Shown here piece after piece: positions 53,686-63,372 of a stretch of 64,000 nt of DNA (positions are counted from its first letter, which is position 1; the number at the start of each line of letters is the position of its first letter). Origin of the DNA: an uncultured Pseudomonadales bacterium (GTDB lineage: Bacteria > Pseudomonadota > Gammaproteobacteria > Pseudomonadales > Azotimanducaceae); NCBI GenBank assembly GCA_958296025.1, contig OY282430.1:1-64000 (forward strand), given 5' to 3'. The position numbers and the translations under genes were made by a program. The notes beneath the pieces were generated by a model. The model worked only from the letters and a program-made list of their open reading frames with translations, did no database searches and was not told the origin of the DNA.

Positions 53686-54813
53686 TCAACGGTGCTCCAG
53701 CACCGCAAAGCTCTTGGTGATTTCCTCGAACTCGGGCGATTGCAGGAAGGCAAGGGCGCTGGCGCTCTGCTTTAGGTAGGCGTCGAGGAACGCCACGACA
53801 GCGGTGTTGACCATCGCCAGGGCATCCCGCTGCGGCGGCCCGTCCCGCTCCGGACGGCAGATAAGGTTGCCGAGATAGTGGTCCGCCCCCTGCACCACCA
53901 AGGCATACTGATGGCCGGGCACAGCGGTTTCAAAGGACAGCTTGTGCATGCGCCAATCGGGCCAGAAGGGAGCGGCGGCGTCCCAGGTTCCCGTGGTCAT
54001 CAGGCTGGGCGCATCCATCCCCTGCCAACTGCCTTCGGCGATTTCCTCCGGCATGATCCCCGGCGGGGAGATGGCCACCACCGCCTTGATGCGCTGGTCT
54101 GCGACCGCAACCCAATTCTGGGCTTCGGCGTCAAAGGCGCTGGCGCCGCCCAGCTGCTGGGCGTTGAAGGCGCCGAAGGAGTGTCCGGTGGCGGCGATGC
54201 GTTCAAGATCCAACGGCCCGGCCAAGTCCGGCAGCTGGGCTTCAAGGCGCGGCAGGGCGTCCAACAGGGCCACGAGGTCATTCACTCTGGCCTGAATGAC
54301 GGCCAACCGGCCGTAACGGAACAAATCGATCATGCTGGAAAGCACGCCGCCGTCGGCGTCTCTGTGCAGGGGTGCCAGCACCGCGTAGCCGTGGCTGACC
54401 CAATGGCGGATCAGGTTGTCGTATTTGTCGTTGTTGGACCAGTTGCCGTGGGAGAACAGCAGCACTGGCACGGCTTCTGCCGAAGCCTCGGGTGAGGCCG
54501 CCGCGACAGTCGGATAATGCACATGGAAGCGCAGTGCGTCGCCGCTCTCTTGGCGGGCGATGCGCAAGCCCCGCACCGCCCGCACCGCCCAAGGCCCAGC
54601 GCCCCATTTGTACAGCTGTCCGAGCTCCGCCTGCGCAGCCGCCAAGGGTGCCGCCGGCGGCCTCGGCACCTCCTCGGCGCAACCGCACAGGAGCAGAAGC
54701 AGCACCCACCAGCGGCTCGCCCGTCCAATGCCTCGCAACGAGTCCCCGCACGCCAAGCGGGTGGTGATGCAAAGTCGAACTTGGGCGGTCAGGCGGGCGT
54801 AGCCATGACGCAT
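53686..54813 (-). CDS. exported alpha/beta hydrolase (lipoprotein-like), dienelactone hydrolase/chlorophyllase type
   Basis: Up to 375 residues. A hydrophobic N-terminal segment ends LLLLLCGCAEEVPRP, with Cys in a lipobox-like context, so a periplasmic lipoprotein is likely. Then VPVLLFSHGNWSNNDKYDNL (oxyanion hole), IAATGHSFGAFNAQQL (nucleophile GHSFG), an Asp near LMTTGTWDAAAPFW and His in VQGADHYLGN. It is an esterase or lipase-like enzyme of the chlorophyllase/PAF-AH group; substrate unknown. Convergent with the RCCR-like operon. The N-terminal 25 residues before the hydrophobic segment may not be translated. Confidence 0.78.
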   Translation of the reverse strand: MRHGYARLTAQVRLCITTRLACGDSLRGIGRASRWWVLLLLLCGCAEEVPRPPAAPLAAAQAELGQLYKWGAGPWAVRAVRGLRIARQESGDALRFHVHYPTVAAASPEASAEAVPVLLFSHGNWSNNDKYDNLIRHWVSHGYAVLAPLHRDADGGVLSSMIDLFRYGRLAVIQARVNDLVALLDALPRLEAQLPDLAGPLDLERIAATGHSFGAFNAQQLGGASAFDAEAQNWVAVADQRIKAVVAISPPGIMPEEIAEGSWQGMDAPSLMTTGTWDAAAPFWPDWRMHKLSFETAVPGHQYALVVQGADHYLGNLICRPERDGPPQRDALAMVNTAVVAFLDAYLKQSASALAFLQSPEFEEITKSFAVLEHR

Positions 54814-54942
54814 GGCGCATACTCCTTTGCTCCTTGGTCGTCACAGGAGTCTAAACCCTTTGGCCGGCTTCCGTTCCGGCTAAAGTTGTTGCGTTGGCAA
54901 CTGAAACTCAGGAAAGACAAGCGGCTTGGTGCAATATCCGGG

Positions 54943-55773
54943 CTAGTCCGTCCCTCTTCGTCGCAGCCACTCCACGGTTGTGAGCACCAAAGCCGCGAAC
55001 AGAGCCAACAGGGTGGCGACCGCCAGAATTTCCGGGTTGAGATGCTCCTGAACCCCAGACCACATCTGCCGCGGAATGGTGCGTTGATCCAAGCCGCCCA
55101 AGAAGGTCACGACTATGACTTCATCCAGGGAGATGACGAACGCAAACAAGGCGCCGGAGATCACCCCCGGCGCAATCAACGGCAGCTGAACGTGGAAAAA
55201 AGCGGTCACCGGATGCGCACCGAGGCTGGCGGCGGCCCGGTTGAGGTTGTGGTTGTAGTTGGAGAGCGTCGCCGTCACCGTGATGATCACAAAGGGCGTA
55301 CAGAGCGCCGCATGGGCGAAGATGAGGCCCGCATGAGTCTGCGCCAGCCCAATATCGCCGAAAAAGAATGACATGCCGACCGCCGAAATGATGATCGGCG
55401 TGATCAGGGGAGAGATCAGCAGGCTGGTGACGACGCCGCGCCCCGGCATATGCGGGCTTGCAAGCCCAAGAGCCGCCAAGGTGCCCAAGACCGTGGCGAT
55501 GGCCGTGGCCGCAAGGCCGATGGTGAGGCTGTTGCGCACTGCTTGCAGCCAGGAATCATCCTCCAGCACGGCGCGGTACCAGCGCAGGGAATAGGCGTCC
55601 GGATCCAAGCGCAGCATGCCCTCGGTGAAGGTGAAATGCGGCGCCGCATTGAAGCTCAGCGGCACCACCACCAGCATTGGCAAGATCAGAAACACCACCA
55701 CCGCCACACAGAACGCGACTAGACAGACGCGCCCTAGGCGGTCACCGAACGTCTCTGGGGGCTTATCCCTCAT
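54943..55773 (-). CDS. ABC transporter permease, PotC-like
   Basis: 276 residues with six membrane segments. The EAA loop AAASLGAHPVTAFFHVQLPLIAPGVISGALFAF marks an inner-membrane permease of the spermidine/putrescine type. Last of four genes for one importer (ATPase, binding protein, permease, permease in transcription order on the minus strand). Pairs with the permease at 55804. Substrate probably a polyamine or another cationic amine, by family only. Confidence 0.9.
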   Translation of the reverse strand: MRDKPPETFGDRLGRVCLVAFCVAVVVFLILPMLVVVPLSFNAAPHFTFTEGMLRLDPDAYSLRWYRAVLEDDSWLQAVRNSLTIGLAATAIATVLGTLAALGLASPHMPGRGVVTSLLISPLITPIIISAVGMSFFFGDIGLAQTHAGLIFAHAALCTPFVIITVTATLSNYNHNLNRAAASLGAHPVTAFFHVQLPLIAPGVISGALFAFVISLDEVIVVTFLGGLDQRTIPRQMWSGVQEHLNPEILAVATLLALFAALVLTTVEWLRRRGTD

Positions 55774-55803
55774 ATTTGCCAGCGCCGTTTCCGTTTAGGC
55801 GAG

Positions 55804-56991
55804 TCAGCCGAACCGCAGCCGTTCGATGCCGATCAGGCGGTTGTAGGCCACGAGGATGACCGTCACGCAAACCAGCAGCACGAAGTTCAGCGCCGCCGCC
55901 AAGCCCCAATTGAGGGAATATTGCATATGGTAGGCGATGAGGTTGGAGATGAACTGCCCGGTGCGCCCGCCCACCAGGGCTGGGGCAATGTAGTAGCCGA
56001 TGGCCAGAATGAAGACCAGCAGCGAACCGGCCGCCACGCCGGGCAGGGTCTGCGGCCAGTAAACGTGCAGGAAAGCTTGCCGCGGGTTGGCGCCTAGGGA
56101 GGCGGCGGCCCTGAGGTGCAGTGGCGGGATGCCGCGCATGACCGCATAAAGAGGCAGGATGAGAAACGGCAGCAGCAACTGGGTCATGGTGACCATGGTG
56201 CCGATCATGTTGTAAACCATTATTAGTCGGCCGTCCTCCGTAACTAGGCCCAAGGCCACCAGCAGGTCGTTGACGACGCCCTTCTTCTGCAACATGATGA
56301 TCCAGGACATGGAGCGCACCAGCAAGGAAGACCAGAACGGCAGCAACACCGCCAACAACAATAAGTTGGACCATCGCGGCTTGGTGTTGGCGATGAGGTA
56401 AGCCAGCGGATAGCCGAGCGCCAGGCAAATCAGTGTGATGGCGGCGCTGGCCGCCAAGGTGTTGCCCAGCAGCTTCAAATAGATGCGCTGGTCCTGCGGC
56501 TGGGCGACGATGCGGCCCTGGATGTCCTGTTCGAGATCCAGCGCGTTCAGATAGTGGCGGATGGTGTAGCGTTGGCCGGCCTGGCGGATGGCGCCCCAGA
56601 TTGCCGCTTCTCCCCAGGCGGGGTGCGCGGCGATCATGGCTTCCCGCCAAGAGGCCGGCGCGGCCCCGTGCAGTTCGCGGGCCGTGCGCATGATGATGCT
56701 GCGGCTGCCGCCCTGCACACGGTTCACGCGGGTGGCTACGCCGCCTAGAGCGCGGCTTGCCTGCAGTTGCCGGAACTCCCCGGCAGCGGTTTGATACAGG
56801 GCTTCCGGCAGCGCCGCCTGCCCGTCCCAGGCTTCAAGCAGAGCCAAGGTTTGCGGCAGGGCGTCCGCCACCACCGGTTCATGGACGCTGCGCCACAGCA
56901 TCGTGCCGAGCGGTGCGACGAAGGTGACGCCGAGGAACGCGATCAACGGCAGCGTGAGCGCTCCGGCCCGGGCCCGGGGGCTAGACAACAT
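55804..56991 (-). CDS. ABC transporter permease, PotB-like
   Basis: 395 residues. The first membrane segment (LTLPLIAFLGVTFVAPLGTMLWRSV) is followed by a periplasmic insert of about 150 residues. The five further membrane segments contain the EAA loop AAASLGANPRQAFLHVYWPQTLPGVAAGSLLVF. The insert is longer than in typical PotB proteins and could contact the binding protein. Lies between the binding protein and PotC-like genes, 15 to 30 bp apart, so one operon. Confidence 0.9.
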   Translation of the reverse strand: MLSSPRARAGALTLPLIAFLGVTFVAPLGTMLWRSVHEPVVADALPQTLALLEAWDGQAALPEALYQTAAGEFRQLQASRALGGVATRVNRVQGGSRSIIMRTARELHGAAPASWREAMIAAHPAWGEAAIWGAIRQAGQRYTIRHYLNALDLEQDIQGRIVAQPQDQRIYLKLLGNTLAASAAITLICLALGYPLAYLIANTKPRWSNLLLLAVLLPFWSSLLVRSMSWIIMLQKKGVVNDLLVALGLVTEDGRLIMVYNMIGTMVTMTQLLLPFLILPLYAVMRGIPPLHLRAAASLGANPRQAFLHVYWPQTLPGVAAGSLLVFILAIGYYIAPALVGGRTGQFISNLIAYHMQYSLNWGLAAALNFVLLVCVTVILVAYNRLIGIERLRFG

Positions 56992-57006
56992 CAGGGCGCC
57001 GACTGT

Positions 57007-58161
57007 TCAACGCAGCAGCCATGCGCTGAAGCGCTCGGTCATTTCATCATGGTGGTCGCGCCACCAGTGCCAGTCGTTCATCAGAACACGGCCCATGTTC
57101 GCCGGATTGGTGGGCATGTGCGGCCACATGTCCACCCCGGTTTCAAGATGGGTGGAAATCAGCTTCGCGGCGGAGTGGCGCGTGGGGCTGTAAGGGAAGT
57201 AGCGTGCGAAGGCCGCCATGTTTTCGATGCGGGACAAGAACAGCAGCAGCTTCCTGGCCGCCGCCAGCTTGGGCGTCCCGGCAACGATGGCGAACTGGCC
57301 GGTGTCCAGAACTTGCCCATCCCAGACAATGACGAAGGGCTGCTGCTCAACCACCGTTTCGTGGAAGATGCGGCCGTTGAAGGATGTGGCCATCACCACT
57401 TCATGGTCCGCCAGCATCTGCACCGGCTGAGCGCCCGTATCCCACCAAAGAACTTGGTCCTTGATTGAGTCGAGCTTGCGGAAGGCGCGCGCCTTCCCAG
57501 CCGGCGTGTCCAGCACCGCATAGACCTCGGCAGCCGGCACTCCGTCCGCCAGCAGGGCGAACTCCAGGTTCACCAACGGCGAGCGGCGCAAGCCGCGGCG
57601 GCCCGGGAACCTCTTCAAGTCGAAGAAGTCCTCGATCTTCGACGGCGCGGCGGCGGGAAACGACTCTCGATTGTAGGCGTAGATGGTCGAAAAGAAGATG
57701 CCGGCGCCGCCGCAATCCGAAAAGCTCCCCTCAAAGTAGTCATCCCGGGCCGGGGTGCCGTCCGGCGCCGGCGGCAGTTCGTCTATGTCCACCAGCTCCA
57801 AAAGACCTTCCTCGCAACCCTGCGCCACATCTGCAAACTCTAGGTCGATGAGGTCCCAATGGACGCTGCCGGTCTCCACCTGGGCGCGCACTTGGGCCAG
57901 GCCGCCGAAGAAGTCATCCATGCGCACCCTGATGCCCGTCTCGGCGGTGAACGCTTTGAAAAAGGCTTTTTCCTGCGCCTTGGCGTAGGGGCCGCCCCAG
58001 GAAACCACCGTCAACGACTCTCCCGTTAGAGGGGCGGGGCCTTGGAGCTCCCCGGTTTCAGCGCAAAACTGAGTGGTGACCGCCGCCAGCAGGGTTGCGG
58101 CTGTCAGGGCTTTTGTGGTGCGCCGCAACCAGTGATGCTGTGAATCGGTTCTAGGGAACAT
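57007..58161 (-). CDS. ABC transporter substrate-binding protein, PotD-like
   Basis: 384 residues from ATG 58159-58161. A signal peptide (TKALTAATLLAAVTTQFCAE) precedes a type II periplasmic binding fold (LTVVSWGGPYAKAQEKAFFKAFTAETGIRVRMDDFFGG). Aromatic and acidic residues (WDLIDLE, DDYFEGSFSDCGGAG, VLWWDTGAQPVQ) are typical of polyamine binders. Feeds the two permeases downstream and the ATPase upstream. Confidence 0.9.
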   Translation of the reverse strand: MFPRTDSQHHWLRRTTKALTAATLLAAVTTQFCAETGELQGPAPLTGESLTVVSWGGPYAKAQEKAFFKAFTAETGIRVRMDDFFGGLAQVRAQVETGSVHWDLIDLEFADVAQGCEEGLLELVDIDELPPAPDGTPARDDYFEGSFSDCGGAGIFFSTIYAYNRESFPAAAPSKIEDFFDLKRFPGRRGLRRSPLVNLEFALLADGVPAAEVYAVLDTPAGKARAFRKLDSIKDQVLWWDTGAQPVQMLADHEVVMATSFNGRIFHETVVEQQPFVIVWDGQVLDTGQFAIVAGTPKLAAARKLLLFLSRIENMAAFARYFPYSPTRHSAAKLISTHLETGVDMWPHMPTNPANMGRVLMNDWHWWRDHHDEMTERFSAWLLR

Positions 58162-58184
58162 GACGGCCTTGCTTCGAGTTTCCG

Positions 58185-59303
58185 CTAACCGGGCGTATAT
58201 CGATCCAACAGGCCCTCGTCCGGCAGGGCGCGACAATCGGCCACGCTCCAGCCGACGCGGACACGGTCGCCCCTCAACAGGGCGCCATGGCCGACGATGT
58301 TGGGGATTTTCACGCAGAAATCGGAGCTGCCGCAGACGGTCAGCCGCAGCCGCAGATGGTCTCCCAAAAAGGCGACTTCCTCCACGTCGGCGTCGAACTC
58401 GTTGCGGTAAGTGCCCGGCTCTGGCGCAAGAGCGATCCGCTCTGGGCGAATGGCCAGCACCGTGGCGCCGCTCGATTGGTTCGGGTCCACCAGGAAGGCG
58501 CTGACCGCACCCCCCGAGGTCTCCACTTGGCAGATATCCCCTTCCGCCGACAGGATGCGCCCGGGCAGCAGGTTGTTGTCGCCAATGAATTTGGCCACAA
58601 AGGCGCGTTCGGGTTCTTCGTACAGGGTCTCCGGCTCGGCGATCTGCTCGATTTTGCCGCGGTTGAAAACGGCCACCCGATCCGATATCGCCATCGCCTC
58701 CTGTTGATCATGGGTGACGTACAGCACCGTGACGCCAAGGCTCTGTTGAATGCGGCGAATCTCGAATTGCATCTCCTCGCGCAGACGCCGGTCCAGCGCC
58801 CCAAGCGGTTCGTCCATCAACACCAGGCTGGGTTCAAACACCAGCGCTCGGGCGATGGCCACCCGTTGCCGCTGGCCGCCGGACAGCTCATTCGGCGGGC
58901 GGTTCTCAAAGCCCTCCAGCCGAACGATCCGCAATGCCCGCCGGACGCGATCCGCCCGCTGCGCGGCTTGCAGCCCCCGCACCCGCAAGGGAAAGGCGAG
59001 ATTCCTGCTCACCGACATGTGCGGGAAGAGCGCGTAGTCCTGGAAAACCACGCCGATTCCGCGCTTCCGCGGCGGCAGGTCCCGCACTGACTGCCCATCG
59101 ATGAGAATCTCGCCGGAGGTGGGCATTTCAAACCCGGCCAGCATCATCAGGCAGGTCGTCTTACCGGATCCGGAAGGCCCCAGCAACGTCAGCAGTTCGC
59201 CCCGCCGCACATCGAGATCAAGACCCTGCACCACGGTTTTTCGCCCGTCGTAGATCTTGGTCACGCCCCTGAATTGAATGTGCGCATCAGCGGTTTCGAG
59301 CAC
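58185..59303 (-). CDS. ABC transporter ATPase, PotA-like
   Basis: 372 residues from GTG 59301-59303, chosen for its GAGAGG ribosome binding site; the open frame continues upstream. LLGPSGSGKTTCLMMLAGFEMP (Walker A), VFQDYALFPHMSV (Q loop), ELSGGQRQRVAIARAL (signature), LVLMDEPLGALD (Walker B) and VTHDQQEAM (H loop) are intact. The C-terminal TOBE domain (from about 280) is as in PotA/FbpC. First gene of the importer operon. Confidence 0.93.
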   Translation of the reverse strand: MLETADAHIQFRGVTKIYDGRKTVVQGLDLDVRRGELLTLLGPSGSGKTTCLMMLAGFEMPTSGEILIDGQSVRDLPPRKRGIGVVFQDYALFPHMSVSRNLAFPLRVRGLQAAQRADRVRRALRIVRLEGFENRPPNELSGGQRQRVAIARALVFEPSLVLMDEPLGALDRRLREEMQFEIRRIQQSLGVTVLYVTHDQQEAMAISDRVAVFNRGKIEQIAEPETLYEEPERAFVAKFIGDNNLLPGRILSAEGDICQVETSGGAVSAFLVDPNQSSGATVLAIRPERIALAPEPGTYRNEFDADVEEVAFLGDHLRLRLTVCGSSDFCVKIPNIVGHGALLRGDRVRVGWSVADCRALPDEGLLDRYTPG

Positions 59304-59670
59304 TCGTGTACCTCTCTTGCGCCAATCCCTCGACAAGGATCTGCCGGAAGACTTCGAAAGGCGCACCGGGCGGGCATTTCCTGCAAGTTATCGGCCGCCG
59401 CGGATTGGCTCCGCAAGTGCGCGGATGAAGATTCTATTGCCGCTTTTGCTGAAAGTCGAACGAAGTTCGCGGCCGCCCGGCCGCCCGGCTTCAGCGGCAT
59501 TCGGGCTCTTTTAGTGCATGCCGTGGACGACGAGGCGCGGGCTTGGTATGGGACCTTGGACTTTGCGTCCCGCCGCACCGATCCATGTCACTTCTTGCTG
59601 CTGATGGAGGACTTAAGAGTTGCTCTAAGCAGCTGGTTCCGGCGGCGGCGGGGTGCGCAATGGAGTGCGC
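59304..59670. other. intergenic stretch without a supportable gene
   Basis: 367 bp between the PotA-like gene and the stop of the membrane-protein gene at 59671, both on the minus strand. The promoter of the importer operon should be here. Open frames present are short, without ribosome binding sites or family features. I see no strong hairpin or repeat apart from the tail of the neighbouring gene. Confidence 0.5.
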
Positions 59671-60333
59671 TTACAACAGGCGCACGCCGATGGCTGCATT
59701 CACCAGCAATCCCAGCCAGATGGCCCAAACATAAGGGAGGCAGCGGGCCAAGGACTGCTCCAGCACGTCATTGCGCTGGTCGCTGGGGCCTTCGGCAACC
59801 AAGGCGGCGAAAGCCGGCGCGAAGGGTTTGAGATGCTGGCGGATCATCACCCCGCAAATCATCAGTGCGGCAAACACCAGCGTCTTCCAAGCCACCCGAT
59901 CGTCCACTAGGTAGTCGGCGCCGGCCAATCCGAAAACCGCCCCCAGCACCAGCAGCACGATCACCACCAGCCGGAAGCGGAAGTCCAGCACCTCCAGCTT
60001 GGCGATGAAGGGCTTGCCTGGCCAGTGATGCAGGACCAGCACATTGACCAACCAAGCTAGGCACACCGCCCAAAGGATCCAGGAAAACCAGCTAGGCACC
60101 GCCAACATGCCCAAGGACACCGCCATCTGATAGCCCAGCACGAAAGCGGCCGGCATGGCCAGCTTCGGCCCCTGATCGCAAACCAGCATGACCTTCAGGG
60201 CGGTTTGCCGCGCTTCGACGCCAAGGTCCCGCCGCACCACCTGCCCGCTGGCGACGTAGGTGCCCAAATCCCCGCCCAGCCAATACACAAAGGCCAGAAT
60301 GTGCGCGTATTGCAGCCAAAGATACAGCTCCAT
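59671..60333 (-). CDS. integral membrane protein, DUF2269/CopD-like
   Basis: 220 residues from ATG 60331-60333 with GGGAGG upstream. It opens MELYLWLQYAHILAFVYWLGG, a first helix with conserved His as in several small CopD/DUF2269-like membrane proteins, followed by about five further membrane segments (FSWILWAVCLAWLVNVLVL, FRLVVIVLLVLGAVFGLAG, TLVFAALMICGVMI, LPYVWAIWLGLLVNAAIGV). Function unknown; possibly heme- or metal-linked by the His residues. A decayed copy of its 3' end lies at 62464-62523. Confidence 0.65.
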   Translation of the reverse strand: MELYLWLQYAHILAFVYWLGGDLGTYVASGQVVRRDLGVEARQTALKVMLVCDQGPKLAMPAAFVLGYQMAVSLGMLAVPSWFSWILWAVCLAWLVNVLVLHHWPGKPFIAKLEVLDFRFRLVVIVLLVLGAVFGLAGADYLVDDRVAWKTLVFAALMICGVMIRQHLKPFAPAFAALVAEGPSDQRNDVLEQSLARCLPYVWAIWLGLLVNAAIGVRLL

Positions 60334-60565
60334 GAAAAACCTCCCATGCATTGCGCTTTGCCGGCCAATGACGGTCTTGATGGGGTGCCAACCCTACGGC
60401 AAAACGCCGAAAACAGCCTCTTGCCTCGCCATGCCCAGCGAACCGCTGTTTTAACACGCAATCGCGCCTTGAGGGAATTGGGGAATTAAGCATGCAATTC
60501 CCGTTGGATTCCCATTGCGAGCCCAGATTGTTGGCGGCAAATGGAATGACTTGCTGCCTATGATT

Positions 60566-62419
60566 CTAGGGCGTGTACCAGATGGGCGAGGTGTAGGCGC
60601 GATCCTGCACCACCATGGGGACCTCCTCCGGCAGGTCCAGTTTGAAGTAAGCCGCGTCGTATGCCGTCCAGCGCGGGCGGGGAATCTCGATCACCCTGGC
60701 GTAGTAGAAAGCCCATTCCTTGGGATCAAAGTCCGGGTCCCGCCACACCACGGCCAACTCCGAGGCACCGATGCTGTTGTCATAGGTGGCGGTGGATAAA
60801 TCCACCGTGGAGCCCACAGGCCCCACCTTGCCGGTTTCGGGGTCCGGGGCGCGGTCGCTGGACCAAGCCACGTCATGGACCTTCTCCTGCAGGGCGCCGT
60901 CCTTGTCCAGCCAGCCCTTGACGACCTGCAGGCGGTCCAGGTTGGCGCCGTTCGGGTCCTTGGCGGCCACGGCGATGAATGAGGGCGCGGCGTCTTTCGG
61001 AGCTTGCGTCAGGTCGCCGCCCATGGGCACCCCTTCGCCATAGGCGACGTCCAGGTAGGCCGGTTGGTCGAGCAGGTTGGAGGGGTAGCTCCAGCCGCCG
61101 AAGAAGCGCACTCGGATGCGCGACCCGGTGGTGGCGTAAACCTCGCGGCGCTTCATGGCGTCGAACAGGTCGGCGCGGGTGTTGCGGCGCGCCCAGACCG
61201 CCGCGTAGCCGGAGGCGACGATGCTCCAGTTTGGCCAAAGTCGGTCGTTCCGGGCCATGCTGTTGCGGGTGCGCTCGGCGCCCGGCTGGGAGTCTGGGAA
61301 CTTGCCGAAGAAGTTGTCCTCCTCCGGCGTGGAGAGGCTGTTGTGCCCGTCGGTGCTGCCGATCAGCCCGATTTTGAAGGGGTTGACGCCCAACTTCGCC
61401 TCATGGAGCAGCCCTAGCTTGAGGGCGCTTCGGGCGTACTCGTGCTGCAGCATCCAATCCTCCTTGGGGGCGCTGGGGCCGATGTTGCCCGAATCCCAGT
61501 TTTCGAAGTCCGCGAACGCGTCGTCCGGCGACAGGGTGGGATGCGCCTCGCCATCCCCCTTCACTTGGGTGACTTCATAGATGGGCTCCCAGCGGGCGCG
61601 CAGGCGGGCGTATTCGGCGTCGATGGGCTCGCCGTCCAAGGTGGCGGCCGGAAACATCCGCCCGTTGGAAAGGTTGCCGTTGTGCGGCACGGCGATCACC
61701 TCGCCGCCGGTCTCCGCCTCGTAGCGGGCCAGCGCCTTCCACAGATCCCGCGGGTCCATGCTGTCCTGTCCGGAAAATGGCGGCAACTGGCCTACCTTTT
61801 CGACTCCGTCCTTGTAGATCACCACCCGATGCAGATTGTTGCCGTCCGCCATCATTGTCCATTCATAGCCGATGAGGGCGGTGAAGCGGCCCGGCTTGTT
61901 GTGGTCGTCGGCGGTCTGCGCGACGTCCCGCCAAATCAGCCGCCGGGTGCTTTCCGGGAAGGCGGGGTGGTTTTCCGGGTCCAGCATGCTGTTGACGAAG
62001 ACGCCGACCAGCCGGGTTGGGTCCCCTGCCTCCAAATAGCTCTTCCACTGCTGGCCAGCCGCCGTGTCGGTGACGATGGGGTCGCCGACGTTGAACCTGT
62101 AGTAGCCGCCAAGATATTCAGCATGGTCGGAGACCACCAGGAAGTCCAAGGGCCGGCGCAGCTGCACCCGCATCCCGTTGTGGGCGGTGACCGGCTGGCC
62201 TTGGGCGAAGCGGTAGGCGTCCACCGGGGTCAGGTTCATGTTGCCTACGGAATAGGCGTCCAACGAGTTGCGGGTGTGCAGGTGGGTGTCCCCCCAATAG
62301 AGGTTCTTCGGATAGTCTTGGCCTACGGGCCGGGAGTACTCCGCCGCCTGCAAACCCGGGCCGATCACGAGCAGTCCCGCCGCCAGCAAAGTGCAGCGAC
62401 TGTGCGCAAAAAAACTCAT
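60566..62419 (-). CDS. exported DUF3604 protein (PHP-like metallohydrolase)
   Basis: 617 residues with a signal peptide (CTLLAAGLLVIGPGLQAAE). It opens LYWGDTHLHTRNSLDAYSVG, the PHP-like metal motif HxH of DUF3604, followed by FLVVSDHAEYLGGY, ALIGYEWTMM, VIAVPHNGNLSNG, GLIGSTDGHNSLS and a final barrel region (REVYATTGSRIRVRFF). The metal residues needed for a binuclear hydrolase are in place. Members are common in marine proteobacteria; their substrates are unknown. Exported, so probably acts on an extracellular compound. Single gene between a membrane protein and a GST. Confidence 0.85.
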   Translation of the reverse strand: MSFFAHSRCTLLAAGLLVIGPGLQAAEYSRPVGQDYPKNLYWGDTHLHTRNSLDAYSVGNMNLTPVDAYRFAQGQPVTAHNGMRVQLRRPLDFLVVSDHAEYLGGYYRFNVGDPIVTDTAAGQQWKSYLEAGDPTRLVGVFVNSMLDPENHPAFPESTRRLIWRDVAQTADDHNKPGRFTALIGYEWTMMADGNNLHRVVIYKDGVEKVGQLPPFSGQDSMDPRDLWKALARYEAETGGEVIAVPHNGNLSNGRMFPAATLDGEPIDAEYARLRARWEPIYEVTQVKGDGEAHPTLSPDDAFADFENWDSGNIGPSAPKEDWMLQHEYARSALKLGLLHEAKLGVNPFKIGLIGSTDGHNSLSTPEEDNFFGKFPDSQPGAERTRNSMARNDRLWPNWSIVASGYAAVWARRNTRADLFDAMKRREVYATTGSRIRVRFFGGWSYPSNLLDQPAYLDVAYGEGVPMGGDLTQAPKDAAPSFIAVAAKDPNGANLDRLQVVKGWLDKDGALQEKVHDVAWSSDRAPDPETGKVGPVGSTVDLSTATYDNSIGASELAVVWRDPDFDPKEWAFYYARVIEIPRPRWTAYDAAYFKLDLPEEVPMVVQDRAYTSPIWYTP

Positions 62420-62463
62420 TCGTTCCCCTCCCCCAACTCGTCAGGCCATGCAATCCGGCCATC

Positions 62464-62523
62464 GCAGCCTACGCACCCCGACGGCTGCGTTCATCAGCGA
62501 CCCCAGCCAAACGCCCAAACGTA
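62464..62523 (-). repeat. decayed copy of the 3' end of the 59671 membrane-protein gene
   Basis: About 55 bp here match the last codons of the membrane-protein gene (59675-59734) at roughly 80 per cent with one 1-bp gap; blocks such as GCCCAAAC and GGCTGC are shared. The frame is broken (a stop interrupts the equivalent of YVWAIWLGLL). It lies in the 195-bp gap between the DUF3604 and GST genes. Probably a remnant of a duplicated gene. Confidence 0.5.
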
Positions 62524-62614
62524 CCGCACCGAGTTTCAGTGGAGCGGGCAGTTCCAGCCGTATGCAGTTTCGACCGTCACTTTGCGCAGTTTGGCCATCG
62601 TTGGATTTTGCGCC

Positions 62615-63256
62615 CTAGCCAGCCTGCATGAATGCCCGCAAGCCTTCCTCCATCTCCGCCAACACCCTAGCCGCTGGTTCTTGAGACTGCACCCAGCGCC
62701 ACCAGTTCGCCAACCGGGGCGCATCGGCCAGGGCGTCGCCGCCGCCGAGCGTCGGCGGCAGCTGGGTGGCGTAGAACATGAAGGGCGTCAGGGCGCAGTC
62801 GGCGAGGTCCAAGCGGGTATGGTCCTCGCGCTCGAAGCGCTGGATGAGTTCATCAAGCAGCCGCAGTTGCGCGTTTAATGCGGCGGTGCCCTCGGTAGCG
62901 GCTTGCGCGTCTTGGGAGCGGGCTAGCAACAGGCGGAACAAGGGCAGCAGCACCGGCTGAATATAAGTGTCGGGGAAGCGGTGGAAGACGTTCATCACAG
63001 CCCGGTCCTCCGGGTTGCTGGGACGCAGCGCCGGTTCCGGGTGAATGTCCTCCAAGTAGTCCATGATGACGATGGATTCCGGAATCAGCAGGGTGCCAGT
63101 GTCCAGCACTGGCACCTTGCCGAGCACGTTGAAGCGCTTGTACTGCGGTGTGCGCAGGCCCTCCGGCGCCACATACTGCAACTCGATGCCTTTGGCGTAG
63201 GCTTGGATGCGCACCCTTGCCGCATAGGGAGAGTGGGCCAGATTGATCAACTTCAT
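62615..63256 (-). CDS. glutathione S-transferase family protein
   Basis: 213 residues from ATG 63254-63256 (GGAGGAAA upstream). The N-terminal thioredoxin-like domain starts MKLINLAHSPYAARVRIQAY and includes NVLGKVPVLDTG and IPESIVIMDYLED (cis-Pro and glutathione-binding Glu-Ser). The helical C-terminal domain holds LDLADCALTPFMFY with the conserved Asp of the capping box. Cytosolic; could conjugate or isomerise an electrophilic substrate. The Ser near residue 8 (SPY) is the likely catalytic position. Confidence 0.85.
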   Translation of the reverse strand: MKLINLAHSPYAARVRIQAYAKGIELQYVAPEGLRTPQYKRFNVLGKVPVLDTGTLLIPESIVIMDYLEDIHPEPALRPSNPEDRAVMNVFHRFPDTYIQPVLLPLFRLLLARSQDAQAATEGTAALNAQLRLLDELIQRFEREDHTRLDLADCALTPFMFYATQLPPTLGGGDALADAPRLANWWRWVQSQEPAARVLAEMEEGLRAFMQAG

Positions 63257-63372
63257 CGCGTTTCCTCCGCTCCGCAGACAAGGGATGTCGCCCACCCCGG
63301 TTCGTGCAGCTTGCCCTGATCGCTTTAGCCGCTTTGTTCCGCTTGGCGCCGCCATTTGCCGACGGCGCCCCT

